Origin: Arachis hypogaea
Taxonomy: Eukaryota > Streptophyta > Magnoliopsida > Fabales > Fabaceae
DNA length: 64,000 nucleotides
Direction of reading: 5' to 3'
Assembly: GCF_003086295.3 (NCBI RefSeq)
Contig: NC_092044.1
Span: 6,660,843-6,724,842 of the forward strand
A model generated the notes under the pieces. That model ran no database searches, was not told the DNA's origin, and saw only the letters and a program-made list of their open reading frames with translations. Made by a program: the position numbers and the translations under genes. Positions 13,703 through 25,530 of the stretch are shown here, piece after piece; the first letter of the stretch is position 1, and each line of letters opens with the position of its first letter.

Positions 13703-15857
13703 TTACCAGTAGAAAAACGGTTGTGAACTCTGGCTGTGAAACCAGATGTCATAATATAAGTGTAAGTTGTGGCCATAACGATGACGAGGATCAATCTGCA
13801 AAAACAACATCAACATCATATTAATGAGACAAAATAGTTAAAAAATAAATAAATTACTTTTTTATTTTTATAATTTTATTAAATTTGTAATTAAAATTTT
13901 ATATATTTTTAATTAAATTTTACATTATTTTTAATTTTATAATTAATTTTTTTAATATAAAAATAAAAATAACTGAATATTTATCTGTAAATTAAAAATA
14001 TTTATTTTTAAAAATTTAATTAGATATTTGACTACATATATTTTTTTTTAAAAATATTTTATTAGTTTTAATATTTTTAACATAAAAAATATCTAATTAT
14101 AAAATTAAAAAATAGTATAGAGATTTAATTTTTAAAAAAATATAAAAATTTAGTTATAAATTTAATAAAATTATAACAATCAAAAAAATAATTAAATTTT
14201 TAAAAAATATATTTTTAATAATTTTCACTTAATAAATATACTTGTTTTAATTTGTAGTCAAATCTTAATGCTTAAGCTAATAAGTAATAAGCATTGACCA
14301 ATACCAAAATATAATAATATAGTATATATGGTAAAGTGAATTAAAAAGTCATATATAAGTCAAAGTTTGGACGTATGAGCTTACAGCTTCAAGCCAGTGC
14401 CTTAGAGCCAATTTTTGCGCCTTATCATCTTTGCATAAACCCTTTCCCACCTACCAAAAATGGAGCATAAACTTATATTATTGATAACTACATTAACCAA
14501 AGAGAAATTATGTCGGAAGAGAATGAAAACTTTGAATTCTTTTCTGTGGTCCCAGTCAAATATATAATTGTGATTTTAAAGGAAAAAAAAATCCGGACCC
14601 ACAATTTTTTAAAATAAAATAAATGATATATATATTCTCTTAATAAATTTTTAATTATATTTTAAGTTTCTAAACATTGAAAATTTTATTTATTTATCAT
14701 CATAAAAATAGAAAAAATAAATAAATAATTGTTTATTTTAAATATGATGATGATAATTTATAATATATATAAATTCCTCATGAAAAAAGAAAGATATTAT
14801 TATAGTCATGTGACAAATTTATTCAAAGATTCTTAGGGGTTATAATATATACCTTAGCAGCCATGGTCCTAGCCCTTGCCCATTTTGAAACAGCTGTTTC
14901 CGATTTATCAGAGTCAAAGTGTGAGATTGAGCATCGGTTCAGAGCAGCAAAGTCCAAAGCTTTCCACCTACAATTTTTTCAAACAAAATAATATTAATAA
15001 ATAATAATATGTTCTATATTCTTTATTAAATAGTAGTAATTAATCATGGTTCTATATATATGTCTCTCCTATGAAAATATATAAAAATTCGAATTAATAA
15101 GTTTTTATTCACTTAATGAATCTAAATGAATATATTTATTAGAATATGCAAGGCTTTCATGAATTTTAATACCCTATATATTTATATTATTAAAAAGTAA
15201 AAACATTTGGCTCTTATTTTAAAAAAATTAAAAAATAAATATATTTAGACACAAAATATTTAAGGTGGAATCATATTTTTTAATATAGCACTATGTCTAA
15301 GCAGACAATTAGTTAGAAATAGGAAGAAGACAAGGAGTATATATTAATATAAAACACTTAAAATATTGAAACTTTACCAAAATCAAGATTAAAATACTGA
15401 AACTTTACCATAGCTCTTCACAAATAACAGCACAATCTGCAAGATTTCTTCTGGTTCTGTAACTCTTATAAACTTTCTGAAGCTTTATTGCAGCAACATC
15501 AAGCTCCCTAATTGGCTTTGGTGATGAGAACCAAAATTCTGATTTTGGAACCACAATTGTTGGTTTTTGCTCATTATTATTTACAATAATGCCACCACCA
15601 CCACCTCCAACTCTATTCTCATTTTTTGAATCATCACAATGATTCTCTGATGGGAGTAATAAGTACTTGAATGAGAATGTGGTTTGAAGTTTCAAGTTCC
15701 CAACTTTTCTTCTCTTCAAGCATGTTGTAGATTCTTCAGAATTAACAACTTCATCTTCATCCAAATCATTCCTTTGGGGCTCATAAAACTCATCAAAGTT
15801 TCTTCCTTTCTTGAAGCTCATTGTTCTTTCCATTGGTCTCAAAGTAACCATTTCCAT
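11843..15857 (-). CDS. IQM family calmodulin-binding protein
   Basis: Eight exons read leftward: 15857-15409, 14967-14853, 14450-14385, 13795-13707, 13593-13506, 12848-12618, 12523-12422 and 12259-11843. Every junction is GT-AG and in phase, giving 518 aa. One IQ motif lies at about residues 122-141 ([20 protein letters not shown]). The conserved core follows: a [17 protein letters not shown] block, [34 protein letters not shown], the [18 protein letters not shown] block and [13 protein letters not shown]. The C-terminus has the family signature [20 protein letters not shown] proteins bind calmodulin independently of calcium and act in stress, stomatal or light responses. The start is the first ATG of MEMV. 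An in-frame ATG lies 18 bases upstream (15875-15873), but TTTCTGCAG between them could be an acceptor after a 5' UTR intron. Confidence 0.95.
13652..13703 (+). repeat. (AAT)n microsatellite in IQM intron 4
   Basis: About 17 AAT units. On the gene strand it is (ATT)n, beginning within the first bases of the intron, directly after the GTAAAT donor of exon 4 (exon end 13707). Confidence 0.95.
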
Positions 15858-16815
15858 TTTCCTCTGCAGAAACATTTAAACACAAGACACTTAGAAAATT
15901 TTCAAGCAATAACGTTCGTTAGTTTGCAATTTAATGAGAAGAGTTGTGAAGTACTAACTACTAACTAAACACATTGAATGCACCAAATTGAAGAAGGAAA
16001 ACTTAGAATATATAGTAGCATTATTGTTTACATGCATGGAATACAATTCTTTTCCAGAATTTGTCAAATTATGAAACATATACAATACAATAATTCTCAG
16101 AAAATTCAATAAAAGAACCATTCACTACCCCGTAAGATAAGTAAATCAAGAAGAAGAGGAAAAATCAAACATGACCAAGTCAATCATTAGAATGAATAAA
16201 AAATAAATAAACATTAATGGCATTCGACCAACATCTTAATTAAATTGACAGCAACTCCTACCTCTGATCTTCATCACCCCATGATTTAATTCTCTATTAA
16301 ATAATTACTCATTCTTTGATCATACCATAATGTTGAAGCTTTAGGTGACACGTATTATAATAAGTCATGTGAGGTTTTCAAATTAAAAGAAAAAAGGAAG
16401 GGAAATTTGACAGAAACAGAACAATGTAATGAAGTGGCAGAAAGAGAGGATAATCACCTTAGAAATTATACCAAGTCAGAATATTGTTCTGTATGTATGA
16501 TTCACTTTTAGAATAGAAATTAAATGGGGATTGGTTCTATGTTTTATAATGCACGAGTTTGGAATTGGAAGACATATAAAAAGGGTTGGAATAGAAGTTC
16601 ACTTTCTTGAGTTTGTAGTTTCAAATACGCAAGAGAACAAGACATTGCAGAAAATTGGTTCCCTCTTTGGAATTTTGTGGCACCAATGAACAGGTTTTTG
16701 TTTGAATGGAAATTTGTGTAAAGTTCTTAATTAGTCCCACTAAATGGGCTGTTTTGAATATAGGGAAAATTGAAAAAGAAATTATAGTGTGTCTTAGCTT
16801 GTAGAGCAAGTATTA
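15858..16815 (-). promoter_or_regulatory. IQM 5' UTR and upstream region
   Basis: Upstream of the IQM start. No TATA box was assigned. Open frames here (for example 16621-16809, -) have no recognisable product. The distal part from about 16.73 kb is repeated near 28.2 kb. Confidence 0.35.
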
Positions 16816-16824
16816 CACATAATA

Positions 16825-17000
16825 TAATATATAATATAGAATTTAATTTTGATGTACAGTCACATGTGTAATGTCACATAGTTAAAATAATTATTTTACT
16901 ACATGAATGGTCATCCAAAAGAACAGATGTAATTAAATGACTGTATAAAATACTTTATATTATTAGTACATTAAAATTAAACTCTATAATATAATATTTT
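16825..17000. mobile_element. Small MITE-like inverted repeat
   Basis: Left end ATAGAATTTAATTTTGATGTAC and right end (inverted) ATAGAGTTTAATTTTAATGTAC face each other about 170 bp apart. No coding capacity. Superfamily not determined. It sits in one copy of a duplicated flank and is missing from the copy at 28.3 kb. Confidence 0.55.
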
Positions 17001-17079
17001 TTTTTGGTGACTACTCTATAATATAATATAAAATAAATACTTAAATTGATAGTCAATAAATTTTAAATAAAATATTTGG

Positions 17080-17345
17080 TTTTTATAAATTTTTATTTTT
17101 TACAAGTCTTCAAAAATTATTTTTATTAGATAAATTGGTCTCTTTTGTCGTTTTGAATAGACATTAATCAATAATAATATTTTTGAGACTTAATTTTCCT
17201 TTAATAAATTTATTAGTGACTTGTTTATAAAATTGTATATTAAAAGTTTGATTAAAAGTGACTAAAAACTAATTTATCCGACGAGAATAATTATTAAAAA
17301 CTTTTATTAAATAGAAATTTATTAAAAATTAAAATGTCTTATCTA
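17080..17345. repeat. AT-rich inverted repeat, possible MITE
   Basis: Imperfect inverted similarity between 17.08-17.15 kb and 17.27-17.345 kb (TTTATTAGATAAATTGGTC against the inverted GTCGGATAAATTAGTTTTTA). Decayed; no target duplication recognised. Confidence 0.4.
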
Positions 17346-17389
17346 AATTATTTTTAGGATTAATTTGAATATTTAATTTATAATATAAT

Positions 17390-17700
17390 ATGTTTTCGGT
17401 AATAGTGTTTTTATGAGTATGTGAAAAGCTTATGGTGTACGCGGAGATGTGAAATAATCACACAATCAGTCAAACTTAAAAGCTTAGAAAATAAAGAATT
17501 AAAATGAAGACTTTGTTTGTTCATGATGGCATTTTCTTTCACAGTTACTAGTGTAAGAGTGATGGAGAAAGATGTTGATTGAATTGAACTGTGTGTGTGT
17601 GTTTGCTTTTCGGAAGTTAAGTTGGTGAAAGATGCTAATTAAATAATTGAACATTAGTAATAATTAATATTTGTGTGTTTGCTTAATTTAATTTTGGGAA
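17390..17700 (+). repeat. Duplicated flank, copy 1
   Basis: Contains GTACGCGGAGATGTGAAATA, AATAAAGAATTAAAATGAAG and GATGGAGAAAGATG in the same order as 28976-29170. With the weaker match at 16.73-16.82 against 28.20-28.30 kb, it marks a direct duplication of IQM upstream sequence about 11.5 kb apart. Confidence 0.8.
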
Positions 17701-17851
17701 TCAATTTTATTGATATGGAAGGAGTGTGCATGTCATTTCTGAATATGGCATTATGGGATTCCATACTAATATGTGGGGCAGCTTTTTTTCTGGTGTCAGA
17801 TATATGAAGTCAGACTCTGTGATATGTTTGTTTTTCAGTTTTGGACCAACA

Positions 17852-18026
17852 AATCGGTTGGTCCGATTTGAAGAGGATGGATTTTTGAATCTTCTGATAG
17901 TGATAATCGGACCCTCCGAATTGTTAGTAGAGTGTATTTTTTTTAATTCGTTTAATCAAATCGGAGGGTACGATTAGGTTATTTTAATATATTTTTGAAT
18001 GAAGCATACCTAATCGGAGGGTCCGA
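17852..18026. repeat. Left subterminal TCGG/CCGA motif cluster
   Basis: Four near-palindromic sites: AATCGGTTGGTCCGATT (17852), AATCGGACCCTCCGAATT (17905), AATCGGAGGGTACGATT (17959) and AATCGGAGGGTCCGA (18012). Related sites sit at the other end at about 25356, 25391 and 25418. Such repeats are typical of transposase binding regions; that role is inferred. Confidence 0.65.
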
Positions 18027-18240
18027 CTTGTTGGTGACTCTAAACAAAAGTGTCTGAATGCAGGTGAGGACCTACTCGCGTCTTCTTCTCCTTCTTCAAC
18101 GATTCTTTCCTCTGGTTTTTTTTTCTCTGTTTCTTCTTTACTTAGCATAATAGCTATAGATCTAGTTCTCAAATTTTTTATTTTGCTTATGTGATTAAGA
18201 GTAATAAGTGACAGAGTTTTATTGAAAGTGTATTATTTTA

Positions 18241-21200
18241 GTCAGATTTTGTTACAAACATCTGAAGGAGTAACATTTGTTTGTGAAAATCCGTTAGATG
18301 TTGTGATTCCTTTCACAATCTCATTTGAAGAGCTCAAAGGTGTGATCTGTGAAAAGATTCATTCTGAGAGGGCAAGATGAGTAGCATGTATTCTATATAG
18401 ATACCCTATACAAGTGTTTAGTGGATTCGTCCAGTTTCAAACCAAATATGTAACGGACGAAGCGAGCATGCAAGAGATGTTTTCAATGTATATTGAAAAT
18501 CGGAGTCAACTCGCGTTCATCGAGTTGTATGTTGAGTTTGAGCAATCTGAGGCCGACCGGAATATTCTGCGGGAACATTACAATAGCGACAGCGAAGAAG
18601 AGTTCGAAAGCAACTACGAAGTTGTTGGTTCAGATGGAGATGAAGATCAAGGTGACGGACCTGTGGCTCCGGATGTGTCAGATGTGGCAAATACACTGGC
18701 AAACGAAGTGCCGTTTGAGGAGCCATCATTCATGCGAGTTTTGGATTTGGAAGTCATGCATGTTTCGGAGTTTCCGGATTATACAAATACAGGTACGTAA
18801 TTCTCTGTATTTATAAAATGTATTAGAATTTTTTAATAATTTATGTTGATAGTTGAACCAACTAGCTAAATAAAGTATGAAAATATACTGGATTAGTATT
18901 TAATTTTGTTTACCTGTTTGTGTATTTAAGTTTAAGAAAGTTTTTTTTAGCAAGTGATTGAATTAGTTGAATACAAATTAGAAATTATATAGAAATTATT
19001 AAATCAGTTAAATATCAGTTAGGATTTATGAATTAAGTTAGAAAACTTCAGTAAATATATAAAGGTGTATTTATTAGTAAATTAGTAAATTAGATTAATA
19101 TAAATTAGTATTTATTAGTAAAATAGTAAACCAGTGAATTAGTTAAATAAAAATTAATATTTGTTAGTAAATTAGTTGAAAATAAATTCGCAGTCATTGT
19201 AAATAAGTCAATTAGTTAAATATAAAAAAATTGGAGCTAAGTCATAATTGATGCAGTAAAAAATTGTTTACGTTTATTTTCGATGTTACAATATTTGTTT
19301 TTTAAATATGTTTTGTATGGCTGTCTTTGTGGCAGAAATTCTTTTTGTCGCAGATGGTGAATTTGCTGTTGGTATGGAATTCAGTTTCAGGAAAGCTGTT
19401 ATTAAGGCGATAAAAGAGTATACCATACAAAGAAGCGTAGACTACCGAGTGTATGAGTATGAGCCATTGACATTTTATGCTAAGTGTACACAGTATGGGT
19501 CAGGGTGTGATTGGCTTATTCGGGTTAACATGATCAGCCAGAAGTACTGTTGGGTTATAAGGAGGTATAATGGCAGTCACACATGTACTAGAGCAACAAT
19601 TTCTCAGGATCATTTGAAGTTGGATTCGAATACAATTGCAGAAACAATAAAGCCGTTGGTTGAGGCTAACCCCGCCTTAAAGGTAAAATCGGCTATAGCA
19701 GAGGTGCAATCGAAGTTCAACTACATGGTTAGTTATCGGAAAGCATGGTTGGCTAAGCAAAAGGCAGTGAAAAAAATATTTGGAGGCTGGAAAGCATCGT
19801 ACGAAGTCTTGCCTATATGGTTTGAGGCCATGTGTCATAAGGAGCCATCAGCTGTTGTTCATTTTGAGACTATGCCTGCATATCAAGGTGATTACTTGGT
19901 GACTGATATTCGGGTATTGCATCGGGTCTTTTCGAGTTATTACCCCTGCATTAGAGCATTTAGACATTGTAAGCCAGTTGTCCAGGTGGATGGGACACAC
20001 TTGTACGGAAAGTACAAGGGTTGTCTACTAGTGGCAGTTTCACAAGATGGCAACAACAATATCATCTCAATTGCGTTTGCTATTGTGGAGGGAGAGACTT
20101 CTGATGCATGGTACTTTTTCCTTAGTAACCTTCGTCAGCATATTGTAACTCGGGATGGTGTGAGACTGATATCCGACCGTCATGAATCCATAAATGCCGC
20201 CGTGGAAAGGAGTGACGATGCTTGGTCACCTCCAAGAGCTTTCCATATGTTTTGCATCAGGCATATAGAATCGAATTTTCTGAGAAAATTCAAGGCGCCG
20301 TACTTGCAGAAACTGGTCGTCAATTTAGGTAACGATCAGCAAAGCTAATTAATACACTAACAGATTTACCTTCTGTAAGTGTGTTTACCTCTTTATTTTC
20401 CTTTGTATATTTTTATCATACAGGATATTTGAGGACGGTGCGGAAGTATGAAGTACGATACCAACGTTTACGAGAACGGGGTGAGGCCTACACTAACTGG
20501 TTAAACCGAATCCCCCGAGAATAGTACGCGTTGGCTTTTGATGGTAGATATCAATGGGGTCACGACGAATCTAGTGGAATGCATCAACTCAGTATTGAAG
20601 GGTGCTCGCAAGCTACCCGTTACTGCCCTTGTGAATGCAATATTTTACAGGCTTAACGAGTTGTTTACACAAAAAAGAGCGGAGGCGGAAGCCCGGGTTA
20701 ATGCTGGGCATGTGTTTTTTGATGTCGTGACCTTGAAGTTGCATGCAAACCAACTTGCAGCAGGAAACATACAGGTTATTTGCTTTGACCGGCAGAATGA
20801 GGTGTTTGAGGTTCGTGAGATGCCAAGTGAACTGGAGTTTGCAGTCGACCTACAAGGCATTCGATGTGATTGTGGTGAGTTCCAGGTGGATAGAATCTCC
20901 TGTTGACATGTATTCACATGTTGTGCCAACCAGCGACTGGACTGGCAACTGTATGTGCATGATGTGTATAAGATGGACCAAGTTTGGCGTGTGTACCAAG
21001 CAAAGTTTAGGCCACTAGGTAATCCTACTACATGGTCTGCTTATAATGGACCTCGGTTCATGCCAAATTCGTTCCTGAGATAAGTGACAAAAGGTCGCCC
21101 CAGAATGACGCGCTTCTTGAATGAGATGGACACGCATATGTTACGTCGGCTTAGGCGATGTAGGCTGTGTGGAGCTGAGGGACACAGCCGTAGCAGATGC

Positions 21201-21242
21201 CGTCAGTCCGATGGTGTAAATGCCGGCGGAGATACTCAGTAG
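18241..21242 (+). pseudogene. MULE transposase, decayed
   Basis: Reading rightward: a PB1-like N-terminal region (18.24-18.55 kb); an acidic linker; an intron from 18793 to an acceptor near 19336 or 19352; a MuDR DNA-binding region (C..C..H.C in YGSGCDW to NGSHTC); the MULE catalytic domain with VVQVDGTHLYGKYKGCLLVA (first Asp) and LISDRH (second Asp); an intron 20329-20423; a SWIM zinc finger ([20 protein letters not shown]); and a C-terminal zinc knuckle (CRLCGAEGHSRSRC). Open frames 18414-18800, 19308-20348 and 20538-20906 are its pieces. Breaks are TGA at 18379, TAG at 20522, a frameshift near 20560, TGA at 20904 inside the SWIM finger, and TAA at 21081. It would have cut and pasted the element; it is now inactive. 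The natural end is TAG at 21240. Confidence 0.92.
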
Positions 21243-21648
21243 GTTCACATTCTAAGATGATAATACATATGTAGCATTATATAATATGACATGAGTTATC
21301 CATCTTAGTTAACAAATTATTTTATGTAACTTGACCTGCTCTATATAGCGTTATAAAGTATGACAAGCTAGTATTATTCTCCATCTGTATCATTATATAA
21401 TATGACATCAACTGTCCAAAATGACTTAATTTGATATGCCATTCGTAGTAATATATTCAAAATTTTGAAACACTAATACATAGTCCAAGATCTTAATACA
21501 TAAATAAGTTCATTAATACTAAAATATTATGAACATACAAAGTAATGTTACCACAGTCCAGGTCATTCATACATAATGTCCAACACATATAAAGTACTCT
21601 AAACATAGTCCACATCATTAATACACAAATAAATTTATTACACCGCAA
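21243..21648. other. Gap between the convergent MULE genes
   Basis: AT-rich spacer between the 3' ends of the transposase and PMD pseudogenes. It probably holds both 3' UTRs. No other feature seen. Confidence 0.5.
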
Positions 21649-23980
21649 CTACTTTCTCATTGTCCACTTTACATCATTCACAAATTTCTTGCATATTTTA
21701 GCGGCCTTTTTGAACATGGATGGAGTGTAGCGATTAGCGCTATGATGTGGCGAATCAATCCTCAGATTGTAACCTTTGACTTTGTCATCCGGAGTGTCAC
21801 AATGACCTGCATACAATTTAATAAAAACAATTAAATTTATGGTTTTAGGTAATCAAAACAAGAGAGATACCACATATCATTTAATCAAATCAGATGGAGA
21901 TACCATTTATGAACACAACATGAGTCACTAATAGAACATGTAAAGCAAAATACACAATCATATTACCATCATTGCGCGATTCCTCATCCTCATCGAACTC
22001 CTCTATCTCATTATCCTCATCATCATCCTCGTCATCCAGTTCATCTACTAGATAAGCATTGGTGTCCTCTTCGAGTGTGTTAGCATCTTCTTCAAGAGGT
22101 ACCATGGAAACACGGTTAGGATTTTGACTATTAAGAATTTCATGTCCACCTTCACTTCTACTAGAGTCAACAGACACGAATTCTCCAGAAGTAACCGATG
22201 AGGTATGGCATGGAAGCCTCGCATCCAACGAATACCTACCTGCCATGAAATCAGGCTGATTGCGATATTGTGAATGTTCAGCATCTGCAGCCATGAACCC
22301 AAGCAATTGGCTAAAAGAACATCCTTCTCCTGTTTCAAACTGTAACATACCCCAATATTATTGATGCATTGGAAATGACGGGGTGAAATGTGTCTGAAGT
22401 ACATATTGGCCTGAGGATTGTGGTTGCTCTTGTGGAATCGGATTTGGAGGTGGTGGTGGCGGCGATTGCATCTCCTGTTCCTCATTATCATCATCCGCAT
22501 CCTGACTACCCTCATCCATATCCTCATTACCCTGATCCATCTCCTCATTACCCTCATCCATATCCTGATTACCCTCATCATTCTCTTCTATAACAAGGTT
22601 CGACAAGTACAAGCGGTCCCCAAATTTTGATCGGTACCAATCCATGTAAGACTCCAATAGATATTGTGAGGGCAACGGAACCTCAGAAAGAATGTGGTTA
22701 TACCTATTTGTCCAATGCATCACCCAGTATGAATGAGTCGGTGCCGTGACCTAGTTAAGATTCTTAGGACCTGTCAGGACTTCTCCATGCACCTTGTCCA
22801 GATTCCGTTCCTGATTAGGTACTCCCTGGACAAAACTGAATTGTCGCCTAATCCTATCGGTAGCATGCCACTCGATGCATTCGAATGACACCAACGGCAC
22901 TGTTGCGCTCCAGACAACCGATTGCATGTAGATTTTAGGAGGAATTATATTCGGATCTACGCGATCCACAGAATAAGCAGCCCACACAAACTGCCAATCA
23001 TAAATGAAACTCATAATTACAACCCACATCACAGTTACAATACCAATGCTTCATCATATTTAGCTAAACACTAAATCCGAAAGTAATGCATCTTTAATGA
23101 AAACTAACCTGGCCTTCCTAAAGTTCATCAAAGGCCTTCCTAAAGTGACTTAGTGTCAGATATCTATATCGTCGGTCACCACGCTCCCAGTTACGCCACC
23201 TAATATGATATATTTATTTAGTGCAACTGAATTCTAAATATCAAGAAACGGATACATTGTAACATAATATTACCTGTTTGCTAGCGAAAAACTGCGGGGT
23301 TCCCTAGGAAGCGGCGATAGATAAGGCAGTCGGATCCAAGCCCATCCGAGCAGAAGTGTTAGTGGACCATCGATTTTCTTGCAGTTAAAGCGAGATGCTC
23401 TGCATAATGCCCTGTAGAGGTATGCTAAGCATGCTGATCCCCAGCTGTACTGTCCAATACTACCGAAATCACGAAGCAATGATAGAAACTTCCAGTGCAC
23501 AGTTGCCCCAGATTTATCCCCAAACAAGATCGTCCCGATCAGCAACATAATGTGGCACTTCACATACCTACGTATACTTATCTCATCAGTCAACTGTAAA
23601 TTTTCTTTTAGATCGCGCAGCCACGTCAGTTTTATGCAACATCCTCTACACTCTTCCTTACACGGTGCAACTCCAAATTGATCCAAACACTCAGCCTGCA
23701 ACGCTTCAAAACTACTCATTGTCATCCCCGTGACTGGAAGACCATCCGTCAGAAGACCAAGAATTAAAGCCACGTCTTCAAGAGTTACGGCACATTCACC
23801 AATGGGAAGATGAAACGTATGTGTATCTGGGTGCCACCGTTCGATTAGAGCATTCACAAGTGCTTTCTAGCACTGTACTACACCAATCTGAGATGCATGA
23901 TAAAATCCAGTAACTCGTAAATACTCCTCCACCCGATCGTCGTACCGATCAGGAGGAACTGGATGGTCACAGGTCAACAT
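21649..23980 (-). pseudogene. Plant mobile domain (MAIN-like) protein carried by the MULE, decayed
   Basis: Exons read leftward: 23980-23274, 23199-23109, 22990-21967 and 21806-21649. Splice sites are conserved and the end is TAG at 21651-21649. The PMD is recognised by RVEEYLRVTGFYHASQIGVV, ALIERWHPDTHTFHLPIGEC, VTLEDVALILGL, KCHIMLLIGTILFGD, the SWGSACLAYLYRALCRA block and GPLTLLLGWAWIRLPYL. Further on come WSATVPLVSFECIEWHATDR and GEVLTGPKNLN. The C-terminal part has an acidic short repeat (EGNQDMDEGNEEMDQGNEDM, about 22.50-22.58 kb), a proline run and a highly acidic tail. PMD proteins act in gene and TE silencing or genome stability in plants and are also carried by TEs. In-frame stops lie at 23869-23867, 23120-23118, 22753-22751 and near 22360. 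A 5' exon near 25.13-25.05 kb (MPKKYKIKDVDHPEFHIRHY) is possible but does not join in phase. Confidence 0.88.
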
Positions 23981-25355
23981 TCTTAATTTATACAAAAAAT
24001 ATAACAAATTATTAGTCAACTAATTAACCATTACTAACTTACTACTAGGAGGCAAGAAATTTTTAAATAGAACAAATCATTAACAGAATTTGCATAACTA
24101 ACTCAACAACACATATTAGTGGAAAGCAGACAACATTCATAAATTATTTGACTAAGTCAAAGTAAAACAAATATTTACAACTTCTAAATTGAATTATTAA
24201 TCCTTGAAATTTTTCAAAACTAACAATTAATGACATCAACTAATAAATACATTCCTAATCAATTCTCAATAATATGACAACATTAGATTAGACATGCTGG
24301 TTATTTATTTATTTTGGGTAGATTCCAATTTTTTTAATATATAACATTATAATTTGTATTTTTAATTATCTATTAACTATTACTTAAGTAAACCTAAACA
24401 CATATATGTAAATTTTAAAAAATACTAATAATCATTCTCATTATCTTCCTAAATGCATTTTCTAATAACAATAATGAATAATGAACTTTCTAACAATTAT
24501 AATTATAATTAACAAAATCAAACTAAATATCTGTTAAAAATTAATACTAACCGTTCATGTTTTATTCTTACATTCAATTACTGACAACCACAATAATATT
24601 TAATTTTCTAACAATTATAACTAGAAAAAATTAAAAAATTTTCAAAAAAAACGTTCTACAAAAAATTTTATTAACCATCCGATTTACATTTTATAATTTA
24701 TTTTCTAAATACTAATATTCACTTCACTTCCTAACACTAATAAATATATTTAAAAAATTAAACAAATTTAAAAAAATAAACTGTGTTTGTTTTACATAAA
24801 TATAACATCATGCTAACTACATTTCCATTTTCAGATTCTATGTTACAACAATAATAAAAATTCAGGCCATAACAATAATAATTTTCAAAAATAAATAATA
24901 AAAGAATTCAGCAAAAAATAAAAAAATTTAAAAAATAGTTCTAACCATTCTATATATATTTCTAAACTCAAATCCTAACAACAACAGGAATAACTAAATT
25001 TTAAGAACAATATTTATTATTATAAAAATTTAACAAAATATTAAATAAACTTACATAATCAGAATGGCTGAGATAGTGTCTAATATGAAACTCAGGGTGA
25101 TCAACATCTTTGATTTTATATTTCTTTGGCATTTTTTTTATTTTTTCAGCAAACACACCCACTACCAGCAGAGAATGAAGAAGAAGAATGGAACTTGGAG
25201 GTTGAGAGTGAATGCTGAGAGTGAAATATCGAATGGTGAGAGTCCCTACTTCATGCACTATGTTGGTAATCAGGGCACCGTTTGAGGAAGTGAGGGTTGC
25301 ACGATGCGTGTCTACATAGCCACAAAACGGATCATCCGTGTTGTGAGCTACATAT
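23981..25355. other. MULE interior: AT-rich upstream part of PMD gene
   Basis: Very AT-rich from 24.0 to 25.05 kb, consistent with a long first intron. A possible short first exon lies near 25.05-25.13 kb on the minus strand (MPKKYKIKDVDHPEFHIRHY, followed by a GTAAGT donor after SHSDY). Confidence 0.4.
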
Positions 25356-25430
25356 CGCAGGGTCCGAGTTGAGAGCAGCTGCATGTTACACAGTCCGAAT
25401 TGCACACACCTACTCCCACGGTCCGATTTT
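25356..25430. repeat. Right subterminal CCGA motif cluster
   Basis: GCAGGGTCCGAGTT, ACAGTCCGAATTG and ACGGTCCGATTTT lie within 75 bp and mirror the left-end cluster of the Mutator-like element. Confidence 0.6.
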
Positions 25431-25530
25431 CTTCTTAACTGACACCACCCTTTTGTCTAACATCCCTCCTTTCCATAATCGAGTTCAATCCCAGCCTTCC
25501 TTCCATATAGAAATTAAAAAACAAATTTAA

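Larger units (their letters stand above)
17711..25521. mobile_element. Degenerate Mutator-like element carrying transposase and PMD genes
   Basis: About 7.8 kb between two blocks of the same local repeat (17.56-17.70 and 25.53-25.69 kb). It contains a MULE transposase pseudogene (+) and a plant-mobile-domain pseudogene (-) facing each other. The ends are approximate. The left end has TATGGAAGGAG and later GGTGTCAG; the inverted right end has TATGGAAGGAAGG and later GGTGTCAG. The possible 9-bp target duplication is only 7 of 9 matched (CAATTTTAT at 17702, CAAATTTAA at 25522). Subterminal TCGG/CCGA motifs occur at both ends. Several stop codons and frameshifts make the element inactive on its own. 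Confidence 0.8.

Noticed and set aside
22390..22630. Frames on + with HPHPDYPHP-like repeats
   Set aside because: Antisense shadows of the acidic repeat of the PMD pseudogene.
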